64,000 nt of DNA, from the NCBI GenBank assembly GCA_012184525.1, contig WOFQ01000057.1, positions 176,521 through 240,520 of the forward strand. The letters are read 5' to 3'. The translations under genes were made by a program, and so were the position numbers. Source of the stretch: Xenoacremonium recifei. Taxonomy: Eukaryota > Ascomycota > Sordariomycetes > Hypocreales > Nectriaceae. The notes beneath the pieces were generated by a model. That model searched no databases and was not told the origin of the DNA. It saw nothing but the letters and a program-made list of their open reading frames with translations. This document shows, one piece after another, positions 1 to 10,178 of this stretch. Each line of letters opens with the position of its first letter. Position 1 is the stretch's first letter.

Positions 1-1306
1 CATATAGTTGTGAAGGGAACGCCCTACGAAAGGGGTTTCGCTCATGGAAAACAGGCAAGCGGAAAGGTTCGCGCCAATATCGAGTACTACAAGCTTCCGG
101 GAAAGCTGCCGCATCGGTAAGAGAAAAATACCACGGTTGACTTGGGTGACTTATATTGATTCAAGAAACCTGACTTTCATTCGTAGTTCCATATCTTCCA
201 AGATCATCGACACTGTGTATCTTCCAGCCTTTGAGAAGTTCTATCCCACAGGGCTCGAAGAAATCAGAGGCATTGCAGATGGTGCAAACGTACCTGTCGA
301 GGACGTCATTCTCCTAAATGCGCGATACGACTTGGGCAGATGCATACATCGCCTTCAAAATGGTGGCAACACTCCGCAGCAACTCGACGGCCACGACGAA
401 TGCACGAGTGGCTTTTTTTATCCCGATGCAATGGCCTCTGGTCACGCTCTCGCCGTGCACAATTGGGACATGTCCAGCCATCTGTACAATCAAGACCTCA
501 TAATCTATCTTGAGGTCTACCCAGACCCATCTGAGAATCGCCCTTCAATGTTCCTCCTCACGGAAGCTGGGCAATTGATCCGAAGCGGTATGAATTCTGC
601 CGGATTGTCGGTAACAGCCAACTCCTTGTTGTCAAGCGAGGATTACGTCCCGGTCTCTCATATCGATCAAGACGGAGTCTATCACGAGGTCGAGAATCCG
701 AGACCTGTTCTGCCTCTCTCTATAGCCAGACGAGTCTTCCTCGAATACAGTAATTATGCTGAGGGCCTCCTTGCTCTCAATGCTTTTCCTCGCCATGTCG
801 CTGGAAATCTACACGTCTCAACCGCGGAGGGGTTCGCGATGGCCTTGGAAGTTTCGCCAGGAAGAATCTACAAGTTCTACGGCAAGATTGACGATCGCTA
901 CCTGATCCACAGTAATCATTTCCTGAGTCCAGAATTCCTGAGTCGGGACGACGTCTTTGATCGATGCCCAGGCGGTAGCAGTTGGTTTCGATGTTTGCGG
1001 GCAGAGAAAGGCGTCAGGGCAGACTGCGTAGTAGGCCGTTTGACACCTGAGAAGATAAAGACCGCCTTCTCGGACCATCTCGCATATCCCGAGAGCTTAT
1101 GCAATCATCACAACACTAACCAGAACAGAAGCACAAGTACAGATCTCTCAAATTTTACGTCCAAGCCAAACATGACTGTAGCCTTCGTCATCTACGATCT
1201 TCCAGAGCGAACAATAACGGCCTGTAAAGGACCACCATGCCAGGGAGTATTGCAGGTTTTCAAGCTAGATCAGAGACTGCAGTCAAAGCCTGAACCAGAA
1301 GATTAG
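1..1306 (+). CDS. Isopenicillin-N acyltransferase-like protein (peptidase C45 family), 5' end outside the window
   Basis: This is the C-terminal majority of a protein of the acyl-CoA:6-aminopenicillanate acyltransferase family, N-terminal-nucleophile enzymes made as a proenzyme that cuts itself before a catalytic Cys. Exon 1 is open from base 1 (the frame reads KGTPYERGFAHGKQ, the classic start of the family domain) and stops at a GTAAGA donor. The intron is 117-186, and exon 2 runs 187-1306. The likely nucleophile is the Cys of DECTSGFF (codon at 401-403), and NWDM and the C-terminal CKGPPCQG are also family features. A Met at 44 lies in a different frame from exon 1 and is not the start. 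The family includes penicillin AatA and non-penicillin paralogues. No NRPS or IPNS gene is visible here, so a role in penicillin synthesis is not supported. An amidohydrolase or acyltransferase of unknown substrate is the safe call. Confidence 0.9.
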
Positions 1307-1569
1307 TCATGATCCAAGAGAGGGGTTGATCGATCGAAGGATATCATGTTCATTGAAATGAGGAAGAAGTAATAACCATATGCTTTCGTGTCCACCGTAT
1401 CATGTGCCGTTTATGTATATGCAGGAGAGTAACCGTCGTGAAATACCTAGCAAATGAAGCATAAGAAATTTCCGAGATAGTGAGGGTCTCTCAGAATCGA
1501 AGTATTCTAGTCTATCTTCTATGAACCTCTAAACTATGTTGCAGTCTTGGGCATCGCTCCAATCCAGAT

Positions 1570-2116
1570 TTAGCATCCAGTCACTGTGCATTGCACAAGC
1601 GTGTTGTACTCCTGCGAACCATCCGAACCACAGTCTTCCGACCAACCGCCCCAGTACTCGCAAGTACCGATCTGGACGTTGTTGTTGCTGGCGTCATACA
1701 CATTGGCAAAATGAGCCCCATCGACACATTTAGTCGCAGTATCGCAAACTCCGCCGCAGTTACCGGTGCCATCAGGGTCTGCAAGGTAGAAAGTATCCCC
1801 GTTGCAGTGCGAACTGTCGTAATGGAAGTTGATATTGCACCAGTTGTACTCCAGCTCGCCCGAATCATTGGTCTCTGGCTCTCCGAATTGGCTGCCAATT
1901 GTGACGGCGTCGCAACTAAGGATAGTTCCATCCCACAGACCTCCCTAGTGATAGGTTAGGTACCCAGTAATGCGAAACAAGCGCAGATTTACTCACCAGG
2001 TTGAAGTCGTTGTTACCTTGCCACATTTCGCCGCTGTAGCCACCAATAAAGAAGTTCCAGTCGGCGAAGGAAAACCCAGCAAGGGCTGCAACGGAGGCAA
2101 GTGTAAGAACGCGCAT
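1570..2116 (-). CDS. Small secreted cysteine-rich protein
   Basis: Two exons, 2116-1997 and 1944-1570, joined across a 52-nt intron (donor GTGAGT, acceptor CTAG), encode 164 residues. The second exon has no in-frame Met, so a simple ORF search misses it. Residues 1-18 form a signal peptide (MRVLTLASVAALAGFSFA), and the mature part starts DWNFFIGGYSGEMWQGNNDF. Exon 2 holds ten cysteines and no obvious enzyme motif, and the protein ends VQCTVTGC. This is the profile of fungal small secreted Cys-rich proteins, a mixed class with effectors, surface and antimicrobial proteins. I recognise no specific family and cannot assign a role. Its neighbour is convergent with the acyltransferase gene. Confidence 0.8.
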
Positions 2117-3173
2117 TTTGTTCAGGAAATGAATGAAGCTTTGAGGGCAATGAAGTTGTTTGACGCGTTAGAAATGTCTATGGATCGTTGTTGGTGTTGT
2201 TCCTGGTTTCCATGGACGACTCAACTCAAGTTTAAATACCCCATGACGACGCTGATCTTGCACCCTTGTGTTCAGAGCCTTCCAATTTCCATCTCGCATC
2301 AGTTGAGCGATGGAAGGGACTTTTTCCTTGGTTCAGCCTGGTGTGCTCAGAAGTCAACTGCAGCGAGCGTGGGCTGATAATGGTTTGCCATTCGCAGGCC
2401 CGACAAAGGTTGTCTCTCTCACCTGAGCATAGTGTTGAAGATCTATGTCGTGAAGCTGAACGTTCGGACCTCTCGTGTGGAGAAATAAACGTCATGCTCC
2501 TAGTGATGGCTTCCTAATGACGTAAAGGCTCTAGGCTGCAGGAATTTTTTCCTGAAGATCACGAGATCCTTGGTGCGATATACGGCTTCCTTCGTGTTGA
2601 ATCATAGCCTTCCGGTCCACATCCCTAAGTTCTACTTGACGAACTTCCCCTCTTGATTCCGTTCAGCCCGGATGTGGCAACATTGATCCCTGATCAGGAA
2701 GGTGCCGAACCAGCGTGTCAGCGTCAATTATTGATGATGTGCAAACACTCTGGACTAGGATTGAGGCTCAAAGCTCAGGTCTGGACGCCACTGCACCCAA
2801 CCTAAGTAAAGTCTTGCTTCAAGCCCATAGCTATCGTATCAATTGCTTGTCCTAACCCCCAATGTTTGACAAGACATCCTCAAGTTTTAATGTCCTTCGT
2901 TCGGAGCCTCTTATTATTAACGAGACTGACATTTCGCTTGAGTCGAATAAGGTTAAATGTCCCTGTAAATCGTTTCGTGGCGATGTAACCACGCCAGGGA
3001 AAGCTTATCGGGACAATTTGCATTCAGCCTATTCTTGCATCCAGCACTTCGATGTGCTCCATTGAGCATATGCAACGAAGTCACAGCTGGCATCTAAAGA
3101 ACAGTAAACAGTTGCTAAAGGCACTCCGATACGAGGATTCTCCGAGGGCGTTTAATCTTTCCGCCAAGCGTCT
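2117..3173. other. Intergenic region
   Basis: About 1.06 kb holding the promoter of the secreted Cys-rich protein gene and the downstream side of the HD-domain gene. Short open frames exist, but none has family similarity or joinable exons. I see nothing else. Confidence 0.6.
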
Positions 3174-3935
3174 TTATAGACCAGGGAACCCTTTCTTCTC
3201 CCATTGCAGCAAGCCATCCATTGCGGTTATCACCAGAGTGGTGAAGGAATTCTCCGCTGCCATTTTCACATACTCTTTTTGGCCTCTTCCCTTCATGTCA
3301 TATCCAAAGGTTAGCCCAAACTCCATGGTGAAGTTGTCAAACGTCGTATGAGGCTTGCGTTCGCAAGTGCAGCACAAAGCGCCCACCAGGCTCTCCTTGA
3401 ATCCGTCCCGTGGTATTAATCTTGTCACAGCAATGTACTGATCTCTCGAAACGTATTGGCCCGGAAAATCTGGTCCAAACAGATAAATCATAACTGCGCG
3501 CTGTGTCAAGGCAACTTCTAGCTCCTTGTGTATGGCGATGGATGGGGAAGTGTGCAGCACAATGGAATCCCATACAAGCTGAAGAGTTGGTTTATCCCAC
3601 TTCCCACTGAAACGCTTTTCGACGAACTCCCTTGCGATGTCGGCACTATCAACCTCCCATCTCTTGTCGGTCAAGAGCAATTCTACGTGATGGGATTGAC
3701 CCAGGTCGTGCATGAGAATAGAATAGAGAACAGCCTCCAAGTTCAAGTCTTCTCCCTTGAAATCTGGATGTTCAGCAGCGATGATGAGGGCGAAGTACGC
3801 TGTGCGGACACAGTGAAGGGCGGTTGCCAGAGGGAGATGTTCAAAAATAAATCCGTGTGCTTTACGCAACAATGGCGTCGCTGGGAAGTTGAAATCAATC
3901 CCGATAATGTCGGGAAATGGATATGTCAGTGACAT
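3174..3935 (-). CDS. Cyanamide hydratase-like HD-domain protein
   Basis: A single-exon gene of 253 residues, the usual length of fungal cyanamide hydratases (urea hydro-lyases, related to yeast Ddi2), which turn cyanamide into urea. The HD metal-binding signature is visible as His41, the pair His76-Asp77 in MHDLG, and a later His128 in VLHTSPS. The N-terminal YPFPDIIGIDFNFPATPL and the HGFIFEHLPLATALHCVR helix match the family pattern. There is no signal peptide, so it is probably cytosolic. It lies near a nitrilase and an alpha/beta hydrolase, which suggests detoxification or nitrogen salvage from cyano compounds. HD proteins of this type are diverse, so the exact substrate is inferred from family resemblance only. 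Confidence 0.85.
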   Translation of the reverse strand: MSLTYPFPDIIGIDFNFPATPLLRKAHGFIFEHLPLATALHCVRTAYFALIIAAEHPDFKGEDLNLEAVLYSILMHDLGQSHHVELLLTDKRWEVDSADIAREFVEKRFSGKWDKPTLQLVWDSIVLHTSPSIAIHKELEVALTQRAVMIYLFGPDFPGQYVSRDQYIAVTRLIPRDGFKESLVGALCCTCERKPHTTFDNFTMEFGLTFGYDMKGRGQKEYVKMAAENSFTTLVITAMDGLLQWEKKGFPGL

Positions 3936-4804
3936 AGCTCAAACCCGGATATTATAAAGGGCTTGACTTTCATATGGAGTCATAGTGAGGAGATGTGCTG
4001 GTTTTATACAAGAACGCCCAAAACTGTCAATGCTATAGCCAAGCGACTCCAATCCCTTCTTGGGTACGAAGTATTCCTCGTCTAGGCACGCCTCCCTCTG
4101 AGCCAACCTAACGCGAACCGTCGCTTATCGCTATTCTTGATCTCAGTAATTGATCGCCCGAATTCGAGACCCCAAAGGAGATGCAAAGATTCCAATCGAA
4201 ATCGCTATTTCCGATGGGTTTCGGCAATATATACAAACCATGTGCCGCCTCTTTCATCGATCAACCAATGTAACAACCGCCATTCATCAAGCTCTTCAGC
4301 TAAAAGACATATGGCCTTAAATACCTGCCCGACATCCGATACCACCCGGAGATCTAACAGGAACTATGTCCGTTAGTTTCCTCTGCGAATGCAGGCTTTC
4401 GAAAAGATTTGTCACTTCCGCATCATGCATGTGGAATCAACGCTGGAGGAAGGCAACAATTGCATCACGCCCAAGATCAAACATGGGAGGCATCTAGCTA
4501 CATTAACCAGCTCATCGCATTACTGGATAGTTCCTTTCGCAATTGCATTCCTTTTCCTGCTGCCCGTATAATTGACTTCTCCATCCGACACGACACACAT
4601 CACGGCATTGCGAGGTTGTCTTCCGATCTTCACAGTGCCTTCTATAGCAGTCTTTGCTAGCGTACTTCGGAAGTTACAGTTGGTGGCCAGCACTACGTCA
4701 ACTAGAGCAAATAATCTCCAGGGCGTCTTCCTAGGCCTCACTCACAGGGCGTCCGCATCTAGCCAATTCATTTCTCGACCATCTCCGACACCTCTACATC
4801 CAAG
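3936..4804. other. Divergent promoter region, HD protein / alpha-beta hydrolase
   Basis: About 870 bases between two divergently transcribed genes (starts at 3935 and 4805). No further gene is supported; the short frames here overlap each other in conflicting phases. Confidence 0.5.
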
Positions 4805-5617
4805 ATGTCAAAAACGGTGACCCGACAGATTTCGGTGCAGCCCGAAGTCGCAATTAATGTCGTTATCAGTAACGCTCGTGCTTTTAACAATCTTGCATCG
4901 CCAACTATCGTTTTCCTACATTATTGGGGCGGCTCGTCTAGGACTTGGTCCAGTGTCAATGGCATTCTTTCTGAGAGCTTTGATACAGTGGCAATAGATC
5001 TTCGCGGATGGGGCGATTCAACCGGTCCCAGCAAGGAGGACGCGTATAGCATTGCTCTCAATGCATCGGATGTCGAGGCTGTGATCGCGACACTTGGGCT
5101 GCAGAAGTTTATATTGGTTGGTCTATCAATGGGAGCCAAAGTGGCACAGCTCGTTGCAGGTCGTCAACTTCAGGGACTTCAAGGTATCGTCCTTGTCAGT
5201 CCAGCTCCCCCAACACCCTTCATTCTCAACGATGAGATGCGAGAGCAACAAATCCACGCCTACGATAATGCGGAGAACGCTAGATTTGTCGCTGTTAATG
5301 TATTGACTGCCTCCTCGCTGCCGGAAGCTACCATTTCGCAATTAGTGGAGGACATGTTGAGGGGTAATCGCTTTGCGAAAGCGGCTTGGCCAGCGCATGC
5401 CATGGCAGAGGACATCTCGGGTACGGTGGAGAGCATAACGGTACCAGTACTGATTGTTGCGGCGGAGGAGGATGTTGTCGAGCCGCTAGAAGGGGTTCGA
5501 TCCAAAGTTCAAGGCCTAATCCCGGGTTCAGAGATCGTAGTGCTTAAAGGATCAGGACATCTATCGCCGATAGAAAAGCCGGAGGAGGTTGCACAGGCCA
5601 TCAAGATGATTCTATAG
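4805..5617 (+). CDS. Alpha/beta hydrolase
   Basis: An intronless 270-residue alpha/beta hydrolase-fold protein. The catalytic triad is readable: Ser108 in the nucleophile elbow GLSMG, Asp223 in VAAEEDVVEP, and His252 in GSGHLSPIE. HYWGG at residues 39-43 forms the oxyanion-hole loop. No signal peptide is present. The family covers esterases, haloalkane dehalogenases, C-C hydrolases and lactonases, and the sequence does not separate these. The gene is divergent from the cyanamide hydratase-like gene and followed by the nitrilase, so it may act in the same pathway, but that is inference from position. The Met at 4805 follows a C/A-rich leader and gives a normal N-terminus. Confidence 0.88.
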   Translation: MSKTVTRQISVQPEVAINVVISNARAFNNLASPTIVFLHYWGGSSRTWSSVNGILSESFDTVAIDLRGWGDSTGPSKEDAYSIALNASDVEAVIATLGLQKFILVGLSMGAKVAQLVAGRQLQGLQGIVLVSPAPPTPFILNDEMREQQIHAYDNAENARFVAVNVLTASSLPEATISQLVEDMLRGNRFAKAAWPAHAMAEDISGTVESITVPVLIVAAEEDVVEPLEGVRSKVQGLIPGSEIVVLKGSGHLSPIEKPEEVAQAIKMIL

Positions 5618-5929
5618 TTGCATTCTTGCATACTTTGACTCAGCGCCCAAGATTTTCTAAATTTTGAGCAGATCCATCCACTTGGAGATAATACTCTTCC
5701 CAAATATGAATATCCTTCTCATAACTCCTACTACTATTTCATGTTGTGTGGGCAGCACCTCAATAAACACTTCGAGTCTTTCTTTGGTGCAATTTCCCAA
5801 CGTCCATACAAAGCAGATCTACCCAAAAGACTAGCATGTTGATAAGAATGCAAGGTATACATCTCTGATTATAACCAACAAGAGCCTGAGGCATGATTGC
5901 CTCTTAAATCACTACTTCGTCGAAGCTAA
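5618..5929. other. Convergent intergenic region
   Basis: About 310 bases between convergent genes, AT-rich 3' flanks only. Nothing else seen. Confidence 0.5.
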
Positions 5930-7047
5930 CTATACGCCGCCATTCTCCTTTGAAGGATTGTCTGTCTTCTTATTGTTGCGCACATGGGGTTTCATATCGC
6001 CATCCACCCCAAGCCATAAGAGATCTGGCCTGCTATAATGCCCACAAACATCCACGAATGCGCGAGCCTTCATGGCATCATCCAAGTCCAGCGTCGCATA
6101 GATAATACCTTCCTCTGTTTCGGGAATGCTCTCGGTGAGTTGGCGGCCATCTGGTGCAAATATTGCTGAGCATCCACCGCCTGGAACACACATCATAGCA
6201 CCAGGATGGATGCGCATCTTTTCGATTCCAGCCGAGGTGATCACTGCGGTTGTGTGGAGAACGAAAGTCTGAGATTCGATGGCATACGTACTGGCAATGG
6301 ATTGGGTGCCTATTAGGATCAGTGTCAATTGGGGGAGTATAGACGGATCAAATGAGGTTCTGTTACCTTGACGGGACATGGACCACATCTCCTCGCCTCC
6401 CTCATGTCCATGTAGCGGGGGCCAAGCAGCGACATGAAGTTGTTCTCGCTGTGAGTAGGTGTGATATTTCAGCAGCGGCTGGATATGTTCCCAACAGCAT
6501 AAGGCTCCAACGCGACCGATTCCCGTGTCAACAACACTGCTGAGACAGTCGGCAGAAGCATCACCAAAAATGGTTCTCTCCATATGCGTAGCCTTGATCT
6601 TGCTCCTCAAAGTAAGGATGTTTCCATCGTCACCAATGATGGCCTGGGATATATACAGCGAGTGATTCCGGTTCTCAGAAAAACCAAGCACGACGATGAT
6701 TTTGTTCTCGGCTGCGCAGTTTCGAATCTTGAGCATCTCAGCTGAGTCGACACTCAACGAGTTTTGGATATAACGGGTGGTCAATTCCATGTCGACGGGA
6801 CGGGACCTTTGGCAGCATGGTTATTAGTGGTCCCTCTCTTGCAATTGCTCTTTTTCAATACATACCATATCCAGGCTGGGTAGCCAGGGATCCAGCATTC
6901 TGGGAACGTCACAATTTGTGCGCCTTGCGACGCAGCTTTGGCGATGAGACCGCAAGTCTTTTGGACGGTAGCATCAAGGTCGAGCCACACGGGCTCGGCC
7001 TGAGTGACTGCCACCCGGACTTGCGAAGGCTTGGATGCTGTTGACAT
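5930..7047 (-). CDS. Nitrilase
   Basis: Three exons (7047-6866, 6806-6367, 6309-5930; introns of 59 and 57 nt) encode 333 residues. Nitrilases hydrolyse organic nitriles, or cyanide in some fungal members, to acids and ammonia with a Glu-Lys-Cys triad. All three are visible: Glu50 in VTFPE, Lys132 in KATHMER (the common version is KPTH.ER), and Cys165 in CCWEH. PGYPAWIW at 54-61 and SRPVD just after the first splice are typical of the fungal aliphatic/aromatic nitrilase group. An earlier in-frame Met at 7092 exists, but the one at 7047 gives the family N-terminus. The second intron is a multiple of three without a stop and would be read through if unspliced. Divergent to the MFS gene, it is likely co-regulated with it. 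Confidence 0.92.
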
Positions 7048-7624
7048 GATTGCGAAGGTGTGAATGATCTTCTCTATGCCCTTGAGCAGCATATACTGGG
7101 GATTTATAAGGCGAGACTGTAACTCATGCCCGTTATCCGGCTACCCATTATCCGATGTTGATCGGTGACATCGTATTAGTGATAAGAACTCCCGTATCAT
7201 CCTCGGTCAAAATACCGTGTAGAGAGCCCGCTGGTATCGGAGCGGAACGTTCAGATCCGCCGCTAAGATCTTGGATTCTTGATGAGTGCGGGGTATCATG
7301 GCGGCTTGTACAATGCCGCCGCTAACTCCAACTTTCCCAAGCGTCCGATTGCATTTCATTCTCCTTATCATGGCGGAAGTATCGTGAGCCGTGGTAGCTA
7401 GATCTTCTAGAGACGATGTTTGCATCGCAATCCTTCCTATAGGTGGAAATGGTCCAGAACGGTTCCCTGATGACATTTTTGGAGGAGAAAGTGACGAGGA
7501 CGGGGCGAGTCGTGCGTATAAGTTAATACAGTCTGCCCGCTATGCCTGCACAGCAATCTGTTAGATCAGATAATACCACTGCCACAACAGCGTCTCTCCC
7601 ATTTTGATACATTTGCCGACAACT
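7048..7624. promoter_or_regulatory. Divergent promoter, nitrilase / MFS transporter
   Basis: About 580 bases between two outward-facing starts. It contains three HGATAR sites (TGATAA at 7180, TTATCA near 7363, AGATAA near 7566) that could bind a GATA-type nitrogen regulator. Also present are two ATCCG half-repeats near 7135 and 7150. The spacing suggests shared control of the two genes; the factor is inferred. Confidence 0.45.
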
Positions 7625-9304
7625 ATGGTTTATGGTATCTCGGAGCCCCAGCATGCGTCCGGGCTTCCACCGGGAACTGCTAAACTCGAGGAGCCTCACG
7701 GCGAACATGGTGCTGACGCCGTCCTGGTTCCTCAGCCCTCTGAATCGCCCAAGGATCCCCTCAACATGCCTCGAATCCGCAAGGAGCTTTACTTTCTGAC
7801 TCTCATATACGGCGCATGTGTAACAGGGGTGGTTGGGCCCGTTCTCGTACCCGGCTTCAGCATCGTGGCAGTAGCTTTCGACATTGGTTTGACGGACGTG
7901 ACGCTCTTAAACGGCTCCCTCGTGATGGCCTTGGGCGTGAGTGCATATGTTTGCGCCCCGTTTTCTGACCTCTTTGGCCGGCGACTAGTCTACCTCACAA
8001 CTTCGCTTTTGATGATGGCCGGATGTGTTTGGGCTGGATACGCCAATACGTACCACAGTCTCCTAGGATCACGTATCTTCCAAGGACTGGGCATGGGTGC
8101 GTTCTTCTCTCTTGCCGGCACAGCATCTATCAACGACGTCTTCTTCGTCCACCAACGCGGAAGACGCGCAGGTCTTTGGAACTTCGCAGTCATTGTATGC
8201 GTCAACATTGCTCCTGTCATCAGCGGATACATTATCACTGGGCTGAGTTGGCAGTGGAGCTTCCGGGTCCTGGCCATCGCCTTCGGGCTCGCCTTCATTC
8301 TGTCGTTCCTGTTTCTTCCTGAAACCTTGTTCAAGCGGAACGTAATGATCGAGAATATCGACGGACAAGCACCTACTTCCCCACAAGTCTTAGAGGCCGG
8401 CGAAGACAATTACAAGCCACCTACAGTAGCCTCTGCAGTCAACATCGCATCAGCGTCAATAAAGACCTTAGAAGCCACGCCTTCTAGCCAAAAGAGTCCC
8501 TCTCTATGGAGTGAAGTTCTCGGATTGCAGGACCTGGAGATTATGCCCCTCACACGCCTCCTTCCAATGCTGTTTACGCCGTTTGCCCTCCTTAGACATC
8601 CAGCAGTCATTTGGGGATGTGCAATGTGGTCTGTCACCTTCAGTTGGACCATCATACAAGGCGCCGTTGCTGTCCAAATCTTCGAGGCACCTCCATTCAA
8701 TCTCTCCCCGGTCGCCGTTGGGCAGCTCATCGGTATACCGCCGTTGATCGGCTCAGCTCTGGGGACTGTCTTGGGAGGCTGGCTATGCGACTTCGCTGCT
8801 AAAATAATGGCCGTGCGGAACGGGGGCATTTATGAGCCTGAGTTTAGGTTAACTGTCATGGTACCCAGCATCATTACCACCGGCATTGGTGCCTATGGGC
8901 TTGGGATTGCCATTGAAAGAGGGTTAAACATCTATGCCAGTGCGGTTTTCCTCGGCTTTCTCAACTTCGGTGTCGGAGTAGGTTGCACCGGAATAGTGTC
9001 CTATACAAACGACGTTTGCAGAAATCAAGTTGCTGAGGCGTTTGGCATCGCAATGGTAAGCACTCAGCATGAGAGACCCTACTGGCAGATGCATGACACG
9101 TAGAGTGCTAATTGGTATTTCTTGTTCCAGTTGATAAAAAGTGCGTATGCCTTCGGCCTCACCTTCATGCTCAATGATTACTACATGAACCACGGAGCCG
9201 TTGTCTTCTTCACGACATGGGCGGCGTTAACCACAGGCGTCACATTGACAACTATCCCCATGTATATATTTGGGAAATTGGCACGTTCACAATTTCGGAT
9301 ATGA
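7625..9304 (+). CDS. MFS transporter, DHA1-type
   Basis: Two exons (7625-9055 and 9131-9304; intron 75 nt) encode 534 residues. This is a twelve-helix major facilitator of the drug:H+ antiporter kind. A hydrophilic N-terminus is followed by DPLNMPRIRKELYFLTLIYGACVTG, the loop motif FSDLFGRRLVYL between helices 2 and 3, and a long central loop around residues 230-310. The C-terminal helix lies on exon 2. The Met at 7625 starts a normal cytosolic tail; upstream TTG-initiated extensions are not needed. It is divergent from the nitrilase and followed by a Zn2Cys6 regulator, so it is probably the uptake or efflux component of the cyano-compound module. Substrate unknown. Confidence 0.88.
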
Positions 9305-10178
9305 GCAGTCGAGCCAGCGGAATAGGTACAGAGGTAGATGACGATTTGCAATCCTTCGCCAATGACTTGGCAGGAAATGCTGTACGTACTCATTAATCGT
9401 CATAAAACGCGTTTAGGACAACTTGTCGCGTCTTATCCTAGCGCGTTTCAATGGTGGGAATCGCAATGTCAACAAAGCAGTGTCTCATTTCGGTCCGGAC
9501 ATACTCCGTAAAAGTCTCCGAGATCTCCAAAATCTAACTATAGGGTAAGACGACAAGAGGGCAAGAAAATCACAAGTATATCGGTTGAATTTCGATAAAA
9601 AATGATCAAATCCTTTATTTAACTAGGTCTAGTTAATATTCTAATTATTCCTTATTATTTTAAATCAAGTATATGTGCATTTCACCTTGTTCTCACATAA
9701 TGTTGATGTTTCTCTCTTTTGTCTGTGATGTTAAGGACAATTTGTACTAGACCTATTGTATTTTGACTAGCAATTTGCAAAATATCTTCTCTACCCCTTC
9801 CCGGCCCCCGGAACACGTCGGATAAGAGTTAATAGGACTTTTGGTCTCTTAGAAGCATACTGGTGAAGTAAGGATCTTTGGCACATTACAGTGAGAAATT
9901 CCGAAGAGGATTTTGCCAGCATCATTGCGCGTGATATAGAGTCATCTGATATAGCACGTGATAAAAAGAACCATGTTTATCACTCTTATCGTCCTTATCG
10001 CACTCCCATATCTACGCCAATCAAGACCGCCCTTGAGACAGACCCATTCCTTCAGTCCCCCTTGTCATCTTGCCCCTTTCAATTGCTATCCGGAGAGTCC
10101 GACATAATAAGAGACATTAAATCCTGTTTCATCTTATTGTGGATCTAGGTGCCTCCTTGAACCCCGCAACGACATCTC
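9305..10178. other. Intergenic region upstream of Zn2Cys6 gene
   Basis: About 870 AT-rich bases. One copy of the nine-base word TACTCCGTA (9502-9510) that recurs in this window. No supported gene. Confidence 0.5.

Noticed and set aside
1..1306. Penicillin biosynthesis gene
   Set aside because: Family match only; no NRPS or isopenicillin N synthase in the window and a different residue before the nucleophile.
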